Part shown: positions 44,206 to 56,724 of the stretch, piece after piece
How the letters are laid out: each line of letters opens with the position of its first letter
Numbering within the stretch: the first letter of the stretch is position 1
Assembly: GCF_905163445.1 (NCBI RefSeq)
Contig: NC_053202.1
Location: 4,464,001-4,528,000 of the forward strand
Direction: 5' to 3'
Length of the DNA: 64,000 bases
Source of the DNA: Pararge aegeria
Taxonomy: Eukaryota > Arthropoda > Insecta > Lepidoptera > Nymphalidae
Notes under the pieces: generated by a model
Database searches by the model: none
What the model was told of the DNA's origin: nothing
What the model saw: only the letters and a program-made list of their open reading frames with translations
Program-made: the position numbers and the translations under genes

Positions 44206-44474
44206 CGCACCGAACCTCACATCACCAGTACCATTGAAAACACTCAAACGCTCAATTTTGAACGAAATTTTGTTCGCAAAAGAACCACAATGCACAGTAT
44301 TTTTTTTTAATTTTAAATTTAGCAGTCAAATATCAATGCAGTCCCTGCACACATAAAAAAAGTAAATTTACCGATTTTAATTTCCAAACTCAAACACAAG
44401 AATTTCGTATAAGTGCTTCGTATAAGCATAAATTTTCCAATACTCAAGGAACGAATGCCGATTTTGTAATTTAA

Positions 44475-44512
44475 ACGCGATATATCGATGTTTTATCCGC
44501 GATATACCGATA
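44475..44512. promoter_or_regulatory. Candidate promoter elements (CGATA/DRE-like cluster)
   Basis: About 270-310 bp upstream of the GPAT1 ATG lie GCGATATATCGATG and CCGCGATATACCGATACG. They contain several CGATA words and an ATCGAT core. Such words resemble the DRE/BEAF motifs of insect housekeeping promoters. The surrounding 44.44-44.60 kb is CpG-richer than its flanks. The regulatory role is inferred. Confidence 0.4.
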
Positions 44513-44599
44513 CGTGTGAACGGTTCGACAGCCGAAGCTGAACTGTGCGAGCCAAACGACACACAATAATAGAGTAATTTAGCATTTAACGAGCGCGTT

Positions 44600-45080
44600 C
44601 GACGCCATCTGGAATCATATTATCATCATCACCTCTGGGAGTACAGAGGACCTACTGGGCGTCATAGATAAAACATATTAAATGATTGAGCATCTATAGA
44701 TATGCGAACTTCCAATCGCAACGTTAAAAAGGATCACTAACCCCATAAATCCATCAATCGATGGGTATCTTCATAAAAAAACGGCACCTTCAACGTGAAG
44801 GGGAAGTACCTTAGCTGAACAAAAAAAGAATAAAATTCAAACTAAAGTGATCGTCTATACACATACACGTCTTAATAATAATACAACAAAGGAAAGAAAA
44901 GCAGTTAAATGAAACATCGGTGCTCGGTATTCTAAACAAAGAAAAATAGAATACAATCAAATCATAAAACTGAAACTAGTTTACAACATGTAAAACAATC
45001 AAGCCAAGTAAGGTCAACCTACTGATAAGCTTGCTAAAAAGATTCAACACGTTTTAAATGATAAAAAAATTAATGCTAAG
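44600..45080. other. Upstream region without clear features
   Basis: No coding frame or repeat family was recognised. Confidence 0.4.
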
Positions 45081-45084
45081 TCAA

Positions 45085-45495
45085 TGAGACAAGCGGTGAT
45101 AGGAGACTTTCTTTCTCTGGAGACCGAGTTCGATCGAGCCTCGGCACGCACGACTGACTTTTTAAAGCGTCCCACCAGTCCAGAGTAAATTAAGATATCA
45201 TAAATGCCTATATTGTGGGGTTGGCGATCAAACCTGGGAGGTCACTTAAAACCACAGCGAGACCGAGTCCGAGCCTCGGCACGCACCACTGACTTTTTAA
45301 TTTAAGCAATTTAAATACCACTTGTTTTAAACGTTGAAGGAAATCATCGTGAGAAAACCTGAGAGTTTTCCATAATGTTCTCAAGGGTGTGTGAAGTCTA
45401 CCAATACGCACTTGGCCAGCCTGGTAGACTACTGCCTCCTTCTCATTCTAAGAGGAGGCTTGTAGCGGGCCGGTAATGAGTTGATGATGATGAAA
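45085..45495 (+). mobile_element. SINE-C interrupted by a SINE-A fragment with a short direct repeat
   Basis: GAGCCTCGGCACGCACGACT near 45136 is repeated as GAGCCTCGGCACGCACCACT near 45273. A SINE-A piece (45165-45262) closely matching 43940-44030 lies between. Confidence 0.75.
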
Positions 45496-45499
45496 TGAG

Positions 45500-46055
45500 A
45501 AAAACAAATTCCCTAGTTGTAAATGTGCAGCTTTGTGCAAAGGATATGTGATCAACAGAACAACTGTTAAGTTCGATCAATGTGATATAAGCCAAAATTT
45601 GAAGATAATAAATATAATGGGAGGGAGCCGTGTACGTAGCTGAGGTTGGACAGCCGATCGGCAGAGTTGGATGTTAGCAAATGTGCAGATGCTTTATATC
45701 AAAGTATCAACATCACCCCTCGAAGTGCGGAGTACTAGCGTGATAGATAAAAGCGGCACCAACTCACTAACTCACGATAGCAATGCGAGAACAATAACTA
45801 TTACAAACGACCTAAATGATTACCGATAAACTAATAACCGTTGCACTTTAGTTCGCGTAGCTGATGGTATCAGTTGGGGAGCAACAAAGGCATACACTGT
45901 CATTATTTACCTAGAGTACCTACAGTGTGCGATCAAAGTACAGTAATTGTTGAACAACGATAATATTACAATGAGTGTTAAACTTAACAAATTGGATGAC
46001 ATCAGTTATCCAAAACCTGACTTGCTGGTTAATCCTACGTGACGGAGATGCTGAT
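45500..46055. other. No clear feature
   Basis: AT-rich intergenic sequence with no recognised family. Confidence 0.4.
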
Positions 46056-46059
46056 TAAC

Positions 46060-46325
46060 TTTTACACAGAACTTCGGCTAAACCAAATGGAGGTAGCAAA
46101 GCTAAAATGATGAGGGTCCAAAAAAAATGCCATGATATTTTTTGCCAATGATAACATTCGTGCCGTGTGGTGATGGCGGTGTCGACAGAGGCGACTATGA
46201 AAATACAACGGAGCAGCAGCGTCCTCTGTGCTACTACTACCATCTTCTGCGGGCACCGTCTGCCCTTGGTGATAATGGCCAAACCCTCTCTTTGGGAGAG
46301 GCCTTAATCGCAGCAGTTGGAGTGT
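46060..46325. repeat. Repeat family R4 copy
   Basis: GTGCTACTACTACCATCTTC and GAGGCGACTATGAAAATACA, inverse of 13015-13225. Confidence 0.58.
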
Positions 46326-46329
46326 TATT

Positions 46330-47790
46330 GTCTATTTATTGATTGATAGTATTCCGTGAGCTTTATCGAGTAGCCATAAACCAAATGCTTAAATTACTGT
46401 ACGTTTATTGAGAAATACAGATATATGTCTGCACTTTTTTAATTTTAAGAGTCGCAGTAATACATCGCTTATTTTTCATCCAAATACAAATAAGTTACTT
46501 CATTTTAGTATATTCATCAAAGCTGCTGTGTTTATTCGTTGCTAATTTATCTCAAAATCTTCAATATTCAAGCTTCAACATAGATTATTCTAGCAAAGGG
46601 CAACAAGGACGGTGCTTTTCCACGTGGAAAATAAAGGCATAACTTTGTGACATCTTATGAAAACAGGGCACTAATTCTGTAAAAAAAAATCTTAGCTTAA
46701 ATTTCTGAGGTAAACTTAAAAATATTCATCAGTTATTTTAGTACCCACAACACAAGCTACGCTTACTTTGGGGCTAGGTGTGTGTATTCTCGTAGTATAT
46801 TAAGTATATATTATTAAAAGTGCAAGCAGGCTGATTAGACGTTACGAAGTAACAACTGTATTGTTAGATACAATCAGTTCCCTGAAGGTTTCCTGTTTTG
46901 GTAGTACGAACTACGCAGGACGGTAGACTAATGTCGAATTAAAACTAACTAATGCCTAATCTGCTATACAATCAAATAATCTCGAAACATATAATGAATT
47001 TGTCTTAGTAATAAGAATAGTAATGAAGAATATAATATCAATAAGAGATCACATATTTAGAAGAGCAACAAAACGATAATATCTTGTTTTGACCCGTTGA
47101 TCTTTTTATCATTCGCCTGAAATAGTTTTAAAACAAAGACTATTGTTGCGACACATAATTAGATGAAACATCTTTTATCAGATACGCATCCACGGTAAAT
47201 GTTTCATTTTCTTTACACTCGTCTTTGTGTAACTTTATGGTAAATATATAATATATAACTTCATACGTTTGCGGAGTTTAATAAGACTAAATCGTAAAAA
47301 AGAGATCAAAATTTGCTTCTGATTTAAATAACCAATTCAGAATATAAACATAGTTGGAAAATAATATAGATTAATGTTATTATTGAAATTGATCTATCGA
47401 GTCTACTTTCATGTGGTTTTTGGTTACGAAAACCATCTTAAAGTATGTAGGTAACTTAATATTATATACCTCCATACGGCGTTGCAAGAAAGAGTTTTTA
47501 AATAGCTTTTGAGCTGACCAGAGCGTATAAATACTGCCTTTGAGATGAGTTAAGACAACAGTTTAGCGTAACGGTGATCTCAGCTCCGCCGCCTGATATA
47601 CCCATAAAAACTAAGATATCTCTTCTCTCCCGAATGTGACCAACGAAATGCGGAGAGATGTGGAAAAAACGATATCCGATTGATTATTAAAAAAACAAAA
47701 CCTCTTCGCTCTATATATGCTGAAGGTGATGATAAAAGTGCAGAAATGAGACAAGAGACATTTATACTGGAGTGTAAAGTTGAATCCAAA
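46330..47790. other. AT-rich intergenic sequence with one SINE-B fragment
   Basis: SINE-B 3' end at 46715-46805 (CACAAGCTACGCTTACTTTG). Otherwise nothing is recognised. Confidence 0.5.
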
Positions 47791-47796
47791 ATAGTT

Positions 47797-47950
47797 TTTT
47801 CTTATTCCACTACAAGTTAGCTCGCGACTGCAATCTCACCTGCTTGTAAGTGCAGTGCAGTCTAAGATGGTAACGGACTAAGCTGTTAGGGGTGTGGCAG
47901 TGTTATTAAACCCCTAGTCGGTTTCAACATGCCATCGCACCGATTTGAAA
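47797..47950 (-). mobile_element. SINE-A 3' fragment
   Basis: ACTGCAATCTCACCTGCTTG and TCTAAGATGGTAACGGACTA. Confidence 0.8.
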
Positions 47951-48079
47951 CGTGAAGTTTGTTTGTTGTAGGGACTCTACCACCACGACGGTTTGGAAAA
48001 TAGGTTCTATGGAGAAAGATCCATCAAGGAACTGAGCATTGTCATTGAGAGTGAGACAAAAAAAAATAATACAAGCATT

Positions 48080-48235
48080 GGATAGAAGCAGGCGTTACTT
48101 TGCGGAAATCTATAATATATTATGAAAATTAAGCTATATATACTCCGCGAACAGCAGGAGAATCTGTATGGTGTAATTTATAATTTCTTCAATCCGTATA
48201 CTCCACACCAAACAGATTCTCGGCTATGAAAATGA
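48080..48235. mobile_element. Repeat family M3 copy
   Basis: AGAAGCAGGCGTTACTTTGC and TATACTCCGCGAACAGCAGG, as at 18135-18375. Confidence 0.65.
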
Positions 48236-48367
48236 AAATGAAATTGAAAATACTAATAATATTGCGACATTCTATAATATTTAATGCCAAGGTTATAATT
48301 TTCTACTCTCAATTATACTATTTAACAAATGAAAATATTTACAAAATGTGAAAGTGATATTAAAATG

Positions 48368-48610
48368 ATTTTTTTTTATTCCACTAAAGTCAGCCCTTGA
48401 CTGCAATCTCACCTGGTGGTAAGTGATGTCGCAGTCTAACATGGTTACGGGCTAACCTGTTAGGGAGTATGATAGTCATACCCCTAATCGGTTCTTACGA
48501 GACATCGTACCGGAACACTAAATCGCTTAGCGGCACGTCTTTGTCGGTAGGGTGGTAACTAGCCACTTTTAAATTCACATCGCTCACCGTTGCGCCAGGG
48601 AGGTCGTCAA
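48368..48610 (-). mobile_element. SINE-A with internal deletion
   Basis: The sequence goes from GGTGGTAACTAGCCACTTTT straight into AAATTCACATCGCTCACCGT, so about 100 bp of the middle is missing. Confidence 0.88.
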
Positions 48611-49079
48611 AACTGAATGAAATAGAGAATATTAAATGAAATGGCGGAGTCCCGGGACATTTTTCTCTTTCATCAATAAATAATAATAAAGTTTTACTTC
48701 TATCGCGCGTAAAGGTTACACGCACACACTTTTTTTAAATAATAGGCGAACATGTAAATAAATGATAAAATAAACAATGCCTGACCCAAATAACCTTAGC
48801 CGTCACGAAAACATATTAACACTTTCAGCTTGTTATTATAATAATTTGTAACTATGACATTGATAATTATACAGGTACAGCATAATGGGATGCGGAGGTA
48901 AATATGATCACGCGATCATGCAATGAAAGCTAACAATGATATGTCTATGGTTAATTTATCATAAATGAATTAATCACAGAAGTAAGAACATACAGATCCC
49001 TCATTCAGCCATTATTGTATGAGGTGCAGTCCAAAAACAGGGAAAAAGCTCCGCGAATGTGGCTAGCTTATAAACGGGA

Positions 49080-49119
49080 TTAAAAAAAAACCGTAAAAGA
49101 ACGCGGGCAACAGCTAGTA
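49080..49119 (+). mobile_element. Helitron 3' end
   Basis: GAACGCGGGCAACAGCTAGT ends an otherwise unrecognised stretch. Confidence 0.6.
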
Positions 49120-49124
49120 CATGT

Positions 49125-50850
49125 ATATATACATTTCGTTTTCCCCCCGCATTGGAGCAGCATTGTGGGTGGCTCTAAAACTATCTCTCCTATGAGAGAA
49201 TAGGCCCACACTCAGAAGTGGGATATACGCTAACAGTGTAATTTAGTTTATTATGTTCTCTTTATAATGATTAATTTTATAGAAGAAACATAAATAATCA
49301 ACCTTTCGATTACAGACGCTACTTTTGACACAAAGGATGACCTGTTAACTCTGATGAAAGTTTATTAAAATGTTTCATATGTAATCGTTGCAAAGGTTAA
49401 CTCACAATCAGTAATCCACTAATTATAAATCAAGGGATTTCAAACCTGATGTAAAACTACAGAACATTGCATCGTTGCGAGCGTTACGTGAAATGGCATA
49501 TGTATACTTATAGAACGATTAGTTAACTCACAATAAGTCATTATAAATTTAATTTTATTTACATATGCTCTAATATGCATGTTATATTACACGGTTTTAA
49601 ATATAGCACACACACAAAAACGTGGACTGATATGCACGTCAATTACAAGTGCACATAGCATTGAAAAAGCGTCATGTAAACTTCATTTGGCAAAAAATTC
49701 AACTCACCTATAAGTGTTCGGTGAGTTTTTTTAAAGCTGTGGGTGAGTCATGGAAGATATAGATGCCAGGTATCGTTTTGGATAACTGAACTATCGAACA
49801 TCTACGCCAGTGTAATGTGAAATGTTTAGCATCAAAAGCCTCTAAACAGCCCACAGCTGGACTAAAGGCGACAGGTTATCCACCACATTAGACAGAGAAA
49901 GTAAGCTGCTGCCCGTTCTGTGTTATGTTTTCTTAATGGCCTCCTTTGAAACCAGCGGGAAGATGAGTGATGCCAACTGATTCTGATCTGCCGTCCCCAC
50001 ACGGTAGGAATACTATCATTGTCAATAAATATGATGGCATTTTTGGAACCTCATGATTTTAGCATTTAGCCCTTAATTTGGCGGTCGCCGTAGTTCTGTG
50101 TACAAGTTGATTAGGATCACTGAGACGTACTCTAAACTAGGTATTTTATGGCATACATCGGGCGGTAGTAATCGAATATATGGTGAATTGTATGAGGACA
50201 ATGCAGCTATGCTTAAATTCCAAATTGAGTTCTGAGATCTGTAGACGATAATGTTCTATTGAAGCGGGAGAACCCAACAGGCCGCGCCACCAGTCTGCTG
50301 CTTAGGGTCGCGTCAGTTATATTGCTCAATTAAATAATGCACAATGTGGCGACCCGCATAAATACACATAGTTTTACAGAGCACACTGGAGTACGATACG
50401 ATAATATACACGTAAAGAGCAGAGCGGATATATTTGTTGAATAGTGTAGTTGCAAAAAAAATAAGTAATCGTTAATAAAAGCTCTACATTTGTGATCCAA
50501 CGTAATATAGTGAATGGTTGTAGTTATCATTTCGTCACTTAGATATCTGGGATATTCGTAATCCCCAGAATCAAAAGGCCGGAAATCAGCGCTTCATGCT
50601 CTAACGTTACAAAGGACATGTCATGCATGATTATATGGAACCTTCTACTAGGTTGTGTGACACACATCAAACGTTTTCAAAGTACATCTTGGATTTTCAG
50701 AATCCGAAGAATCAAAAGCCCGGAATTCAACGTTTCATATTCTTACGTTTTAAACATTATTAGGCGTAACCTACTACGTTGTGCGACACATGTCAAACGT
50801 TATCCTAGTACTCATATTAGAGCATAGCACAGCATAGAGTTTGAGTTAAG
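49125..50850. other. Intergenic sequence without clear features
   Basis: A weak internal direct repeat lies near 50535-50800 (ATCAAAAGGCCGGAAATCAG versus ATCAAAAGCCCGGAATTCAA, about 130 bp apart). No coding frame is recognised. Confidence 0.45.
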
Positions 50851-50854
50851 TAGT

Positions 50855-51110
50855 AAAGGTATGACGTCAGGCTCGCTTTCGGGAGGACTGAGCTCGACTG
50901 ACCCGAGGCACGCACTTTGTCGAAGGGGGATGTGGGTTTTAAGCAATGAAAAATCACTTAGGGCAAACACAATTACGACACCTGCATCCCTGTTAGTTTT
51001 CTATAATGTTCACTCTAAAACGGGGGGAGTGTAACAATCCGAATTTGGACTACGGCCTAAACCCTTCTTATTCTGAGAATCGTGCCCTGTGATTAGGTTG
51101 ATTAATGATG
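50855..51110 (+). mobile_element. SINE-C, diverged
   Basis: GTCAGGCTCGCTTTCGGGAG, TTGGACTACGGCCTAAACCC and a TTGATTAATGATGA tail. Confidence 0.75.
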
Positions 51111-51111
51111 A

Positions 51112-51320
51112 CTCAAAGCAGTGGAAGCGCCTCATCATTATAATCTCAACCACAGGACGTCTCAACGCTATAATTTAATTTTGTGCCGCTTCTATCCTCT
51201 CTGTTACTCGTTTTATGACATCTGTTCACCTCTCGATTATTCTGCCAACGCTGCGCATTCCACCATGGGACTCTAACGTCCATCGGTTCTAGCTATGTGC
51301 CCATTGCTAGCTTCGCTACT
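51112..51320 (-). mobile_element. LINE C-terminal fragment, RTE-like
   Basis: ATGACATCTGTTCACCTCTC and CCAACGCTGCGCATTCCACC parallel the inverse RTE region at 9305-9495. Confidence 0.6.
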
Positions 51321-51894
51321 GGTAGAGACACGTTGGTAACACTGATTTTTCTACGGATCTCATTTCTGATGTGATTACATAGAAGTGCCACAGTAACACA
51401 AAATTTTAAGACGTTGAATATGTAGCATGATTTATGAATAAAGATAAGTATTTCCTTGCATTTATTCTTTCCAATGAGATATTGCTCCTAAGAGCGCACC
51501 GGTAACGCCGTTACCTATTTTATTCAATTGGTATAATATTTTTTTCTTCTTCTCTTAACAAGTCGGTTTCTTTTCGTTAAGAATGTTTCTATCTTGTAAG
51601 TCTTTAGAGGTTCTGTTTTTATGACCCCAATAATTCTCACAAAACCCAATATTTACACAATAAAACAATGAAAACATAACAAATGTTGCATATCAACGCT
51701 CGGAACACTTCAACCAATTAACCTTACACGCCGCAAATATAAAGTCTCAACGAAAGATAACTAATTACAGGCGTGATTGCCGCTTTATTTATAACTAGTT
51801 GTTGCCCACGATGCCCCGTGATGACTGCAGTTCACGGTGCATAGTGTGAGATTGTCTACCTACGTTTACTCATTCGAATGCTTGAAACTTAACC

Positions 51895-52095
51895 AAGATA
51901 TGTATGGAATGAAAAGAGCGCCATCTAGTTACAATAATAGGAAACTTTACTATCACTAGATGGCAATTATTCGATTCCATACAAATCGTAGTTAACTTTC
52001 ACGCGTTCGAATGAGTTAACGTAGGCAGACAATCTCACACTAGGTAACATGATCTGCAGTCATCGAATAGGAAGAGAATCTCACACTGGGCACCC
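51895..52095. repeat. Repeat family R5 copy
   Basis: CATACAAATCGTAGTTAACT, TTCACGCGTTCGAATGAGTT and ATCTCACACTAGG. Confidence 0.65.
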
Positions 52096-52289
52096 AGAAT
52101 ACAACTGTTACCACCCTTCTAAAACCGTAAATATACCGGACAACGGGCTTCAAACGTCACTTTTGTTTTTTTTTATGCAAAAGTGATGTTAGATAGCAAT
52201 GATCGTGAGATTTACGCCTATCAAAGCCTTGTTGTACGTAAGAAGACAAACAAACCAAAAAAATCTTTCCTATTTATAATATTTAATTT

Positions 52290-53695
52290 TAGTGTTGCCC
52301 AAATGCAAGAACAAGACGAGACTTAGCCAGTCTTGGTCTTGGTCTTGCGCCAATACACCTGGTCTTGGTCTTGGTCTTGGTCTTGCGCTCCCAGTCTTGG
52401 TCTTGGTCTTGGTCTTGCAGCAAGAGTCTTGCAAGTCTTGCAATTACCTATTAGTCTATTACTATTTATTAAAGTTTACTTTAAATCTTAGAAAAACGTA
52501 TTAGAATTGGAACATTGTGAGCTTGAATTAACATAGCCATAGTAAAGATCAAGCAGATTAATAAATAACTGAAGATTTGATAAGAAATTCGAAAAATCAA
52601 CTGACCTATATGTCGTTTTCCATGGAAGTAACTGTTTCTTAATAAACATTTATGATTTATAAGCTTACATTTGCTAAAACATGTAAAAAAACAAATTAAT
52701 TACAATAACTTGACTGTATTTTAAAGAACAATACTTATCTGTCTAGAAAGAGATTGAACCCTCAACCTATAAGAAATTTAATAAAAGAGTTTTACGATTT
52801 ATCATTTATTTGAATAAAAATTAAATACAACACAAATCAACAGCTTTATCATTAGGTTATGATACTTTATATCAATTCTTTTGACCAAGAATTAATACAA
52901 AGTAACCATCTGGCTGACTCATCACTTAACCTATTTCTATGTTTTCTAATTACTAATGATGCTTTAGAAAATAACCTCTCAGCAGGTACTGAAGTGGCAG
53001 GTATTGAGAGAAAATCACGGGCCATTTTCGATAAAATCGGATACTCTGTCTCATGCGTCCTCCACCAATCTAAAATCACCAATCTGAAACTTATTTATTC
53101 TTTGGAACACCTGTAGGTACTCTTAAAATTCGAAATTATTTTGCATGAATAGTGTCAAATGTTATGATTTCGGCGCGGCGGCAACGATTGTTTTAGATTT
53201 CAAAAGAAGCCGCCGGCGCGTGTATCATAACCATGTACTTCCGAAAAGCGGCAAATTTCTTTGAGAAGTAAGTACAAAACCTTTGATGCCGCATTATCAA
53301 AGTGCCGATGGTTAAAACATAACTATGCATGCACTCAGTTTGATTTTAATAGATATTTTTTTATTCGCTATGTTTATGGTATTAGTCGTAATGCGCATAG
53401 GTCCAGTTTTTCATATTCTTTGATATAGTTTTTTGCGTCTCATAGAATTCCTAAGCGTACCTACCTACCTATACACCGAACAGTTACACCTAACTACTCC
53501 GTGAAATAGCGCTAAGTCCTAGCTGCAAGACGCAAGAGTCTTGCAGGCTATGTCTTGTTCTTGCTCAAGTCTTGCACGGTCAGTCTTGGTCTTGGTCTTG
53601 CTAAAAATACGCGGTCTTGTTCTTGGTCTTGGTCTTGCAAAAACGCAAGAACAAGACCAAGACTGCAAGACCAAGACTGAATTTGGGCAACACTA
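52290..53695 (+). mobile_element. Non-autonomous hAT element, copy 2
   Basis: The termini are the same as copy 1 (TAGTGTTGCCCAAAT and its inverse). It is flanked by the perfect 8-bp duplication TTTAATTT (52282-52289, 53696-53703), which fixes the hAT assignment. It is nearly identical to 20675-22081 over 1.4 kb, in opposite orientation. Strand is arbitrary. Confidence 0.95.
52867..53082 (-). pseudogene. hAT transposase C-terminal fragment
   Basis: Its 71 codons are the same as in the fragment at 21288-21503. It is a dimerisation-domain remnant without the catalytic core. Confidence 0.9.
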
Positions 53696-53709
53696 TTTAA
53701 TTTATATTT

Positions 53710-54770
53710 ATAACTATAACGTTGATAATAATATAAATAAAACTGTTTGTTGTACAAATAAGCTTGCGAGGTGAAAGGTTAGCGATCATGCGACCGTACT
53801 GTGGATCACGGAAATTTTCATGATCTCGCAGATGATACGAGCATTGGCTTAGTGATATAATGCGAGCTAATCTAATCCTGCGGGTACAGTCCCTGAGCTG
53901 TTTTCAAGGACAAAAGTGTCCTGTATCCGTCTTCCGGATGTATAAAATTGGGCCACGACTCACGATTTGTACCTTAATAGTGCTGTACACGCTGTACATA
54001 GGTAACAAACAAAAAAACAAACAGACACACTTCCGCATTTATAATGTTATTATGAGTATTAGTATGGATTTATTACTAGCGCTACCCAGCAGTTTCACAC
54101 GCATTAACGAAATGCTATGATTCTATTAATTCATGCCGCTCAATTACCTTACTCATGAAGGTAAATTCCTCTCCCGTGGGTGTTTTGATTTTCTATATCT
54201 ACTAAACGTTAAGTACAAATAACATGCTCAAAAGGGCAAGGTTTTAGCTACATACGATAATTGATAGCAAAAGGCCTTGTTTTTTTGAAGCGATAGAATT
54301 GTATACCTAATAATGATGATTGCAAATCGCCAATCCATTGTGGCCTATTTTAAATAGCCTATGTAACTTGTGGATAAAATTCTAAAACTAGTTCAGTAGT
54401 TTCAGAGGTTATGGATTACAAACAAACCAACAAACACTTTGGGTGTTTGATTGTTTGAAATCGATAAACTCAAACAATCAAACCCAGGTCCTACTGATAC
54501 GTATTCGAACGTGCTCACCATCGGACCAACGGAGCAGTTGTATACGTATCCCAAACCGCTTAGCTTCAGTTACAATCACTGCAACCTAATATACCATTAC
54601 ACAATGAAATGTGTCTCAGATGACCGCACTATGTCATTGTACGCAAATGAGCCGATACAAAAGATATTTTAACTTTATATCAGTAACAGAAAAGACAAAG
54701 GATGGACTCACTAAATAGAGCATGATTTATGCATCGTTAAAGAGCAGGGAGCATGTTTGAAATGATAGTT
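53710..54770. other. Intergenic sequence without clear features
   Basis: Open frames at 53860-54120 and 54451-54672 match nothing I recognise. Confidence 0.4.
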
Positions 54771-54775
54771 TTACA

Positions 54776-54918
54776 CAGTGGCGTGCACTTCGTACATCCA
54801 CATAAGCGCTGCCTACCTTAAAATTGATAAATAACTCGTATAGCAGGAGGAGTTTTGGCATTTTTCGGCAATCTTCTCACTGTATATACCCTGGAAGGAA
54901 GCCCAGTGCACGCCACTG
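54776..54918. mobile_element. hAT-type MITE, M1 relative
   Basis: CAGTGGCGTGCACTTCGTAC and CAGTGCACGCCACTG termini. The flanking 8-mers GTTTTACA and GTTTAGCA are imperfect. Confidence 0.8.
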
Positions 54919-55034
54919 GTTTAGCATGACGGGCGTTTATGACATCTGCATAATATTGTCTGCGATAGCTACAGAAGTCATTTTGGGCGGTTATGTAAGG
55001 ATGGTTTTATACTATGATTCCTAAGGTAGTATTA

Positions 55035-55505
55035 GGCATACCGTCTCCTCTCAGAATGAGAAGTGTTTCGGCAGTAGTATACCACGTCTGCCCTTGGACG
55101 TATCAATGTGGAGAACTTCCAGGCATGCAGTTATACGTTTATAGTATTTAGTGTATAGTGTTTATAGTGTTTTTTGTTATGACATTCTAAAGGTATTTGC
55201 TGCCATGTGCCACTGTGTGAGAGTAGCAATCGGGCGAGTGTAATGTTGTTTATTAATTTTATTTATTTTAATTATTTAAACTAATCAATACTAACTTAGT
55301 GGTTAAGGAAAAATTGTTACAAATATACTAACAATCTATGGATGGAAACGTCTGAATTAAATGATTATTTTTATTATAATTTATTTTTTTATTGTTTTAT
55401 TTAAAAACGCACATTAATCCGAAAAGTTGGAGGTTCATGCCGGGACCGAACTCGCTACGCCCGAAGGGAGTCTTGAATCCCTAAACACTAGCCTACCACC
55501 GCTTT
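55035..55505 (-). mobile_element. SINE-C pieces separated by unrelated sequence
   Basis: The 3' part lies at 55035-55135 (GTCTCCTCTCAGAATGAGAA) and the head part at 55395-55505 (CGGGACCGAACTCGCTACG). They may be one copy with an insertion. Confidence 0.65.
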
Positions 55506-55554
55506 TGTTAAGCCTCATATCCCTGTAATTTCACCAACAATCAAGCCCTTCAGA

Positions 55555-56150
55555 CAGTGTCTTATTAAAAAGCGCGGGGCCCGTTATTGAGCAAATTCTT
55601 TTTAAGAGCTTGATCCGCTATGGGTTCTTAAGCATAAAGTTGTAAAAAGACAATTATAAAAAAACAATACTCAATACGTATATCTTAAATATAAATAATA
55701 AATAAATAAATATACTACGACAATACACACATCGCCATCGAGCCCCAAAGTAAGCGTAGCTTGTGCTATGGGTACTGTGATAGCTGATGAATATTTTATT
55801 ATGAATATAATACACATAAATACTTATAATATACAGATAAACAGCCAGACACTGAAAAACATTCATGTTCATCACACAAACATTTTCCAGTTGTAGAATA
55901 CATATTTGCTATATATAGTTTACAATTTTGTGGGAAATTAATAGTGTAGTAAATTACTATAGGCGATGTCTGTGTGCGTGGGCGTCTGCGAGTGCGTGTG
56001 CCTATCTGTCTGTCTGTCTGTCTGTCTGTCAGTCAGTCAGTCAGTCAGTCAGGCAGAGATGAATGGTATTAAATAAGCGGGGCCCTCTTTCGCGCGGGGC
56101 CCGTAGCAATTGCTACTCTTGCTACGTGGTTAATCCGGCGCTGCCTTCAG
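55555..56150 (-). repeat. Unclassified interspersed repeat with internal minisatellite (copy 2)
   Basis: This is the inverse of 1115-1600: CGCGGGGCCCGTTATTGAGC left end, GTCTGTCTGTCAGTCAGTCA run and CCCGTAGCAATTGCTACTCT right end. A SINE-B is inserted at 55695-55895. Confidence 0.72.
55695..55895 (-). mobile_element. SINE-B inserted in the unclassified repeat
   Basis: AATATACTACGACAATACAC to ACAAACATTTTCCAGTTGT; the head is missing. Confidence 0.88.
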
Positions 56151-56289
56151 ACCGGAACAAAGCAATGCTGCTCAGCGGCAGAAATAAGCTTGGCGGTAGT
56201 ACTTCCTAGGACGAAATCTGTCACAAAAAGTTTTACTTAAACTGTATTACGTAGTATGAAACTATACTTTATTATATAGTAAGAAACAA

Positions 56290-56720
56290 TCCCTACTAAT
56301 ATTATAAATGTCAATGTAAGTTTGTTTGTTACGCTTTCACGCAAAAACTAATTAACCGATCCTCATGAAACTTTGTACACATATTCTTGGAAGTGTTAGA
56401 AGTAATAGATACTTTTTATCCCGACATTAAGCTCGGTTCCTTTAGGAGAGGGGATGAAGGTGTTTGACGATTTTACACCATAACTCTTAGAGGAACAAAC
56501 TATAACCGATTTAAATAATTGTTTTTGTACTATAATTTTGTGTAGATCTGATTAATGTGGTTGGAGATAGAGGACAGAACTCCTCAGCGGATAGCAGCAA
56601 ACCCCTCATTTAAGGCTTAGCCATACTGAATACTTTATTTTTTTTTAGAACTACAACTAAATTGAATGCCACATCAAAAATAAAAACAAACGCAGACGAA
56701 GTCGCGGGCAACAGCTAGTA
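56290..56720 (+). mobile_element. Helitron, family H1, fullest copy
   Basis: The 5' end is TCCCTACTAATATTATAAAT; the 3' end is GACGAAGTCGCGGGCAACAG with CTAGT. It is about 430 bp with no coding sequence. This layout fits the lepidopteran Lep1-type Helitrons. Confidence 0.9.
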
Positions 56721-56724
56721 ATTT

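Noticed and set aside
44206..44295. Upstream extension of exon 1 to a GTG at 44295
   Set aside because: GTG starts are very rare in animals, and a good ATG with G at +4 lies at 44205.
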